This document shows, one piece after another, positions 56,881 through 64,000 of a DNA stretch of 64,000 nucleotides (within the stretch, counting starts at the first letter, position 1; the number at the start of each line of letters is the position of its first letter). The notes under the pieces were generated by a model. It did not search any database. It was given only the letters and a program-made list of their open reading frames with translations, and was not told the origin of the DNA. The translations under genes were made by a program, and so were the position numbers. The stretch lies in NCBI GenBank assembly GCA_031841125.1, contig CM063110.1:56953946-57017945 (forward strand), given 5' to 3'. The stretch is from Acanthococcus lagerstroemiae. Taxonomy: Eukaryota; Arthropoda; Insecta; Hemiptera; Eriococcidae.

Positions 56881-57558
56881 CGATTTACATTGTACTTTGG
56901 TATTATTTTGTCGTTTGACTTCTTTTTTTTTTAATTTTGCGCCACTACTTAAATTTTACCCCGAGGCTTCAGTCTGGTCAGCCTTATGGCAAATCTGGTT
57001 CTGGGGGGCGTGGTACCACTATAAAATCCGTGAAACGAAAACTGATCACGTGAAGTCTGATCCAGTTCACAATGCTCATTATTGATGTGTATTGCAGGTT
57101 GCAGATTATGCTTCTTAACTGAACCAGACTTTAGTTGTGACCTGCCAGGAAGAAAGGGACTTGTGTGCAAAAATGTCAATTTTACAGGAGAGCGGATAGA
57201 CAAAATTGATAACATTTTCACGTTATGAGACACTCAACTTTAAAGATTTACAGCAGTTTGGGAAAAATTTTTTAAATTGTTTCAACAACACCACGCAAAC
57301 AAGCGGCCAAAAATTAAAAACAGTTGTTATCACAAAAATGTTTTTACATCCAGGTCCCTTTCTTCCTGTCAGGTTATATTTACTTTAGACCTTACCTCAA
57401 CCAATTTCCTTTGGACGGACCGAACTTGCAAGAAAATGGCAGTCATTATACCCATGTAGAACTATAGTCCTAAAGTCTGGTTCAGTTAAGAAACTTAATA
57501 GGTGGTGTAACTGAGAGTTTCCAAAGTTGGTAGTCCTGCACTGAAAAGGTGATTGTGG
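56881..57558. other. No gene recognised
   Basis: Between two hAT-like elements. Short frames only. AACCAGACTTTAG (57121) and its complement-like CTAAAGTCTGGTTCAG (57470) hint at a decayed inverted-repeat element of about 370 bp. Confidence 0.4.
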
Positions 57559-57566
57559 ACGTTATC

Positions 57567-58170
57567 CAGGGCAAGATGGCAGGAAAGCTGAAACATACAG
57601 CTTAGCTTTTAGCTTATGTTTTTAGATTAAAAGTATAAGGCTTAGCTTTTGACTTCTTAACTTTTTTCGCATAGCTTTGGCTTTTAGCTTTTGCAAATTA
57701 AAGATTTCAGCTTTTGGCTTTCATTCAGCTTCTTAGCAGTTTTACTTATAGGAGAAGACACCAGACACCACCCATTAAAATGACAAGCTTTCTCAAATTT
57801 CAACATATAAATTGGTACCGCACTGGCAGCCGAAAATTGAAAAAGTGATATAATAGAGATATGAGATATGGGATAAGAAAACAAGTAAAAGTAACACAAG
57901 AAAAGGGCTTTGGTGTCCACGTCAGAATATCATAACATGTTAGAAGTTAGAACGTTAGAAGAAGTCATATTCAATAAGTATCATAAAATAATATAACAAA
58001 AAATGGATAGTGGGAGAAGCCATAAGAAGCTATAAAAATAAAACTTAGCTTCAACTTTTTTTTTTTTTTTTTTTAACTATACTTCTGGCTTTTAGCTTTC
58101 AACTTCTGAAGCTGAAAAGCGTCTAGCTTTGGCTTTTTAGCTTTTAGCTTTCGACTTTCTTCCTGCCCTG
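57567..58170. mobile_element. hAT-like element with AGCTTTT arrays, 8-bp TSD
   Basis: 604 bp from CAGGGCAAGATGGCAGG to CTTCCTGCCCTG, flanked by a perfect 8-bp duplication ACGTTATC (57559-57566 and 58171-58178). Subterminal arrays of TTAGCTTTTGGCTTT words (57600-57735 and 58045-58155) look like transposase-binding sites. The interior (57740-57990) is unique and encodes no transposase. It is related in design to 56306-56880 and 63817-64000, with different terminal bases after CAGGG. Confidence 0.88.
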
Positions 58171-58730
58171 ACGTTATCACCATAAGAATGCATATAACTG
58201 GAATTTGCTTCTTCTAGTCAATATAATGTTTTGTTTTCTGGCGATTTATAATAGATGAATTTAGAGATTCAGGTCTCTAGTTTTCCTTTATGAACTTGAA
58301 AGTTGAAACGGTTCCATTTTCCATGTATTAGGTGTTTACAAGCGCGCTTTTTGTACCAATGGTAAACTTCCATAAGAAAAACAGTAATTTTGAATCAACT
58401 TATTCATCTAACTAGAGCGAATAAAGTGCGTTAAATTAACTTTCACAAACTAGAGACTTAAAGCTTCCATTTGACATGTTATATGACTCAGGAAAACCTA
58501 TTTTCAGCAATTACGGAAGCTTTAAAGTATACCAACTTTACACGTATTCTTATGAGAACATACACACCTTCATCACCTTTTCAGGAGGTCGACACTAGCG
58601 AACCTGGTCACGGTTACACCGCCTACCGGCTACCCGCAATCCCGCAATACACATTGATAGCATGGTTGTAGCATGGACTGGAGGGGAAGGACGAGTTCAA
58701 GAATATGTTATCAGCGCCGCGAAAAAAATA

Positions 58731-58760
58731 GGATCAGATCGATCAGATCTGATCAGATCC
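58731..58760. repeat. (GATCAGATCN)3 block
   Basis: Three successive 10-bp units GATCAGATC[G/T/C] give six GATC sites in 30 bp. Confidence 0.85.
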
Positions 58761-59914
58761 AGAATTTAGTGTTTAGTGGGAGCAGAAAAAAGACCTAGGC
58801 TGGTGTTCGGCCCTTAGGCATTATGTCAAGGAAGAAGCAGGAATATGAAATGCATTACATGTACTGTTTCCAGTATTCGGTGAGTTTCATTTCATCTTGA
58901 TATTAAGAATGATTTCAATCTTAGTTAATAATTTTGTAGTTGATGTACGGGCCGGTGTTCAAACATACTTGAATCATTCTATCTTCAAATATATTATGAT
59001 AGGGAGAGAATTTGCTGACTATTTGCTTGATCTACTACTACAGTAACCTTTCACACTCCCTGTAAGTATATAGGAAATTAATAGGTAATGTTATCGTGTC
59101 AACACTAACAGCAATGCTCAAACAAAGTCTCAGATGCAAGTATATTAGTAAGTATGTCGTTGTGGGAATTATAATCATCGCCCACGGTGATAATTCGTCT
59201 AATATTTTGATTGGCCAGTACCAGGTAGCCCTAATTGTAGTGGTTCTGATTTATAAAAACTATATTGCTCTAACGATACATTAAAATTTGATCCCTAATA
59301 CATTTTATGCTGTATTTCTCAATTCTAGAAACGTAATACATCATGATACATATGCAGCTCGTCGAATTTCCTTGAAAGTGATCAACGCACCGACACTGAA
59401 TTCGAAGAAAACTTCAAATAATAGCAATAGACGAAGATTATAGAATTCGTAAAAAGTACGTATCATTTAACCATTACATTTTGTAGGTAGTCATGTGTTC
59501 ATATGAGATTCATTTTTGCGTTGAACACGTTCTACTATATTCGTAATTCATTAGTATAAAATGCAAGTAATTACATTTTTGATGGGAATTCGCATTGTAC
59601 ATGTATATACTTACCATGCACGGTTTTAAAATGCATCAGATATCGTGCACAAATTGCGAATTTTCGAGATATGTCCCCAGACGGCGGTGTATTAGGTTTA
59701 TAAATTTATTATCAAAATTTTTGAATCAAGTGCCGTGTTGATACTGTATTGAAGCAGAATGGAAATTCAATTTTTACTTAAGTAGGTATCATAGCGTAAC
59801 TACCCAAAAGGAACTTCAAAATTCAACATCTTCGTGTGTTTGACCGTTAATACCTCACGTACATTCTTCATCATGATGGTTTCAAATGCAAATTTTTATA
59901 TCTTTTCTCATAGT

Positions 59915-59972
59915 TTGATGTTGTTGATCAAAACACTGTACCATTGATGTTGTTGATCAAAACAATGTACCA
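59915..59972. repeat. 29-bp tandem duplication
   Basis: TTGATGTTGTTGATCAAAAC occurs at 59915 and 59944. Both units end TGTACCA and differ at one base. Confidence 0.88.
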
Positions 59973-62900
59973 CAGAGTGAAATTGGCTTCTTCTCTGTGG
60001 CACTTACCTACTCATTATTCTATGAGAACGACTCGGAGAGTTCCAGTTCTCAAGGAACATGTATAATTTTACAAGTATATTGAAAACACGGGATCAACAT
60101 CATGCTCCAGTAAAAATTTGTAGTTCTGATCGCATGCAGGTACCTTTTTCATTTTATCATAATAGTTTGTCGCTTCTCCTTGAATGGGAACAGGTATAAC
60201 AGGTAGGATATATGAAATAGTCTTTGAAGAATACCACGTGCAAAGCAGGTATAAAAAAAAGCAGTTGTAACGAATAAGAGGAAGGAGAATCAGATTATTT
60301 GAGTTGAATTGGGAAAACATTTTCTTGTTGCCTGTGTGCAATATGTTTCCTTTTTGATGACGATAGACAATTTTAAAAAATTGGATTTCAGTGCATTTAA
60401 AGACATTAATGAAAAAAAAGGGCAAAGATGGCCTGGTGGTGTCACAGGTTCTTCTTGACGGCGGCTCAACATAGACCAGAAATGTCAGCAGCAGCGGCAT
60501 GGTATTGTGGCGCACGTCTAATCCCAAGCAAAGTTGTTAAAAAGAAAGGAAGAAAAAAAAAACCTAAGTACCTACACTTTTATCTAAAATGTACTTTCTT
60601 TTTTCAGAAAGTTCATCGTATTTCAGTGGCTTTTGGGACTGAGAAAGAGATGTTTTCAGCAGCATCAAACTGATTTGGTTTACGCAATTTTTATCCCATT
60701 TACAATATGATTTCTCTCTCTAAGGAGGGAAGCCGCATTTAACATTTCTCTCCTTATTGAGGGAAACAATCGGCGATTTTTTGGACTTCTTCCTTTTTCG
60801 CTGAGAAAATATCATTGATGCAGAGGAAAGTAACTTATAGTTTCAAATTTTATGATAATTCGTGTGTTACAAACCTCGCAGTTATGAAAACGCTTCATTC
60901 TCTGCCTTCTCTAATACAGGTATACTAGATATATTGATATTTTCAACGCTTACTTTCGGCTTAAATCATTTCAACAAAAACACAGCATTTCAAAAGAATA
61001 ATAATCTGAAAACTGTGTTAAAAATTTTAGATTTTTTTCAGTTAGGTTTTTTTTTCTCTTACTTTCTTCTTTCTATAATATGACAATGAGTAAGGCTACA
61101 CTGGCCTGCATTTCTGCTCTTCTTTTATTGCTAGTCGCTTGCATTCTAGCTTCTTACTCCAGTTGCTTTTGAGCAATCACTACGTTATCGTGCAAATGCG
61201 TGGTATTGGTTTCACGATCTCCCCCTCGCCAAGCCTAAGAATATGTATTTCTTAAATTACTTTTCTTCTTCGAATAGCTTCATTCTTATAAATCATATAA
61301 ACCAGGAATCTCCCTCTCTTAGAACATTTCAACAGTTCTATGCCTCTGACTGCAATCATTCATATATGTCAATATGACAATTACAATCAAAACTAAAAAT
61401 CAATTTATCCGCACTATCGACAGTTAAATGATTGATCCCAGATGACTGCAATTGACAGGGCGGAACAGCAAGATGAAGACGGCAGTGTTGTGGAAATTAT
61501 GTTAGAAAAACTGAATTTAGTTGTGTTCTATGCAAAGAATTCGTACTGGTGTGTTTTGCTGGGTAATTATTACTTCTCTACCGATAGCTACTTGGAGTGA
61601 AAATAGGATGATATATATACCATTATCCAATCCAGAATAAAAAGAACAGATTTTTTTTTTCTAATTCATAGATGTAAAACATTATGGTTGCACATTCTGA
61701 GTCAGTTCCTTTTACACCGTTGCGATACTTCGGCTTCAAGACGTTGTTTTATGAGGACGGTTGACACAGAACGTGTATTAATGAACTTAAAGGTACTGGG
61801 GTTCTAGATGATGAGCTCTGTATAATTAAAATAAAATGTATATATATAGTTATAATAATAAATACTTCTTCAACTTGTTCTGAGGGTGGGGTCGTTGGGA
61901 GGAATATTTTCCACCGAGGTCTAAATCCACCTATCCGCCCTTAAATAGATAAAAAAAAAAAATGAAAAGACCGCAGATCTGAGATATAAAGATAGGTACT
62001 GAATTACTCATAGATCACAGATGAATCAATTACACACAGTAACCCATTGTTATTATAACAGAATGATAACTCAAGTCGGTGAGGAGCTGAACGAGGAAAA
62101 AGTTTACAAATTTTTTCCTCCGCGTGATCAGCGAGAACGCGAGGTAATTTATCAAATTCGGGTTCCATTAATTATAATCCCTTTTTGTTTCCCATGTCGT
62201 TGTTTTTCGAAATAAGGGGACTCTCATACTTAATCCCCGAAATTATTTGCGAATAATAAAAGGAAACCATTAAAACTTTCGCTCTCGTGTCTCAAAAACA
62301 CCGCCTCTTCGTTCTTCGTTTGAAATACCGCGCTTATTTTCACGTTTTTATTTTTATTAAACTTCGAAAAAATTATCTGATTTTATTACATTTAATTGCT
62401 GTAAATGAATAAAAAAATAAAATGAAAAAAGAAACTTTTACGAGCTACTGCCAGAAAAAAGTTATGCATCTCAACCGTGCGACTGCGAAAAATTAATCAT
62501 CTTAATTGAAAACTGATCAAAAATTGGGATTCGTTTCTTTTTTTTTTCACATCGATGCGCACGCAAACGTCGTTTTTATCCCTTCAAAATCCGCTTGAAA
62601 GAAAACATATTCGAATTCGCGATATCGCGAACTCCGTCCCTAAGCTCTCTTCAAGTTACGCGAAAATGTCTCGCAGGTGAATAACGCGTGTCACTGTCGG
62701 GATGCCAAAAATTTCCTCGCTTATTAATGAGTTCGAGGTGAAAGACTCGTACAAAATATGATATTATAAATTACATCGTAATTCATTACACGTACCAACG
62801 GTCCCGTCTTAATTACATCTAACCCGGGCTGTATTACTAACACCTATTCATTGGGGTGTATTCACATCTCAGCACCCGCTGTTTCTTTTGTTTTCACACT

Positions 62901-63816
62901 TATGCTTTCTAATCGAAGCCAAAACATTATTAATGGACCTCCTAACACGCGAATTAGACAGGCATTATACTGAATCACCATCTGAACTCACACTCAGTTT
63001 TCATATCATTCGATATAAATTATTTGTACCAACTCAGTGAAGAGTGTCTTCTGTCATTCGTTAATCCTCTTTAGGTAGCTGTAGCATGCCTACACGTACG
63101 ATGGGATGTGTCAGAGACAGCTTTCAGTGCTCGTGAAGTTGAAATTTTCGCGGTTCGTTCTTCACAAGACCGTGAAGGGTGATAATGATGAACACCGCTG
63201 CCGTTCACCCTTCTCGAGAAAGGCATTTTCGATTCGCACGAAGCTACTTGGGTTGATACTCTCTGGGGAACTGCCTATGAAGTGCCCGGTCCCCAGTGGA
63301 ATGACCTTACTTTATTATGCACCATACAGAACTGATAAACAAGAACAGAGATACAATACAAAAGTTACATGAATCACCCAGTCACTCTGTTAATTATTTT
63401 TCTTACCTTTATAGGGATGCAACGTTGTATACTACCTAGACATATATAGTCTTATTTATTTATTTAAATTATCTTCCCCACGAAACAGCCTGCGTGAAGC
63501 CGAGTTAGGTGAAAACTTGATGGAAAATACCAAGTACACGTCATATTACTTATTTTGGAAAGGTACAAACACAGAAAGAAAGAGGAAAAAATGAGTAAAA
63601 TAATAATAATAATTTCAATAGGGATCATTAATGGGTTGTGGGAAGGGGATAGCCGAGGGAGAAATGGGCAACGAGACTGTGGACAAAGCCTTCACAACAG
63701 CGTAGCGTCCCTGTACTCTCACCTGCCAATAAAAAAGATGTCTAATTTCGGATTACGCTGTGCCAAGATTTTATAAATGTTCCAAGTGATACGTTCAGTC
63801 GTGAAACCATATTGGG

Positions 63817-64000
63817 CAGGGATGCGAAGCGAATAGTTTTTGGGCTTAGCTTTTGCTTTGACTTCACAAGTTTTTACCAGTTGGCTTCAGCTTAGCTTTG
63901 GCTTTTTTCTCACTTGAATGGCTTTTCAGTTCACAGTTTATTGGCTTTTCTGTTCTTTGCCGGTTGCATGTCAATTCATTGTAAAAATTTCATTTCTTGT
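63817..64000. mobile_element. hAT-like element, left part (runs off window)
   Basis: Starts CAGGGATGCGAAGCGAATAG, similar to the left end at 56306. It continues with TTAGCTTTTGCTTT, GGCTTCAGCTTAGCTTTGGC and ATGGCTTTTCAG arrays. The right end lies beyond the window. Confidence 0.72.

Larger units (their letters stand above)
58179..63816. other. No gene recognised; two small tandem repeats
   Basis: Mostly A+T-rich, CpG-richer at about 62.0-63.3 kb. It contains a threefold GATCAGATC block (58731-58760) and a 29-bp duplication (59915-59972). The frames at 60069-60527 (minus) and 63106-63372 are the longest and have no recognisable domain. Confidence 0.45.

Noticed and set aside
60069..60527. 152-codon minus-strand frame
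   Set aside because: No recognisable domain, low-complexity hydrophobic composition, no splice or promoter context.

Overview
This is an A+T-rich animal nuclear window, almost certainly arthropod and most likely insect. The evidence is its retroelement mix (RTE-like, Jockey-like and LOA/R1-like LINEs, Ty1/copia, Ty3/gypsy, a Penelope-like element with a hammerhead ribozyme, tRNA-derived SINEs, many short terminal-inverted-repeat elements) and the complete lack of bacterial gene organisation. No intact host protein-coding gene could be supported. Nearly all open reading frames under about 150 codons are chance or shadows of decayed transposons. Everything below was read by eye, without database searches.

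Layout, left to right. 0-4.3 kb: a degenerate ~62-bp tandem array, two weak candidate spliced exons, a TA-flanked inverted-repeat element (2687-3189) and the 3' end of an RTE-like LINE. 4.3-8.1 kb: unannotated. 8.1-12.6 kb: a decayed RTE-like LINE, a second inverted copy of it, and two members of a non-autonomous DNA transposon family with CAGGGTGTCTAC ends and 5-bp target duplications, one inserted inside the second LINE copy. 13.7-24.5 kb: a tRNA-derived SINE, hAT-like MITEs, low-complexity GACTT/GAAAGT arrays, three RTE-like fragments, a foldback element and a Jockey-like fragment. 25.8-27.7 kb: another RTE-like LINE split by a CAGGGTGTCTAC element.

31.1-36.5 kb is a nested stack. A copia-type gag-protease-integrase relic was interrupted by a Ty3/gypsy element (5-bp target duplication GAAAC, polypurine tract, ~198-bp LTR). 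That element's 5' LTR was in turn interrupted by a LOA/R1-like LINE that has lost its 3' end. A perfect 202-bp tandem duplication follows. 37.0-38.0 kb is a ~130-bp-unit satellite. 40.3 kb and 42.2 kb hold another CAGGGTGTCTAC element and a 625-bp terminal-repeat miniature LTR element (TRIM) with a 4-bp target duplication.

43.4-53.0 kb holds three copies of one Penelope-like family. The best copy (49.4-53.0 kb) starts with a hammerhead ribozyme between two 64-bp inverted arms. It continues through a reverse transcriptase whose YVDD motif carries a stop codon and ends with a GIY-YIG nuclease. Two unrelated inverted-repeat elements interrupt it. 54.4-64 kb holds two foldback elements and two complete plus one partial hAT-like element packed with AGCTTTT motifs.

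The CpG-richer, repeat-poor stretches (about 4.6-6.1, 20.5-22.1, 29.4-30.3, 38.8-39.9, 47.7-49.3 and 62.0-63.3 kb) look like the older, single-copy sequence between the insertions. The most informative biology is the ribozyme-bearing Penelope element and the set of insertions whose boundaries, target duplications and relative ages can be read directly.
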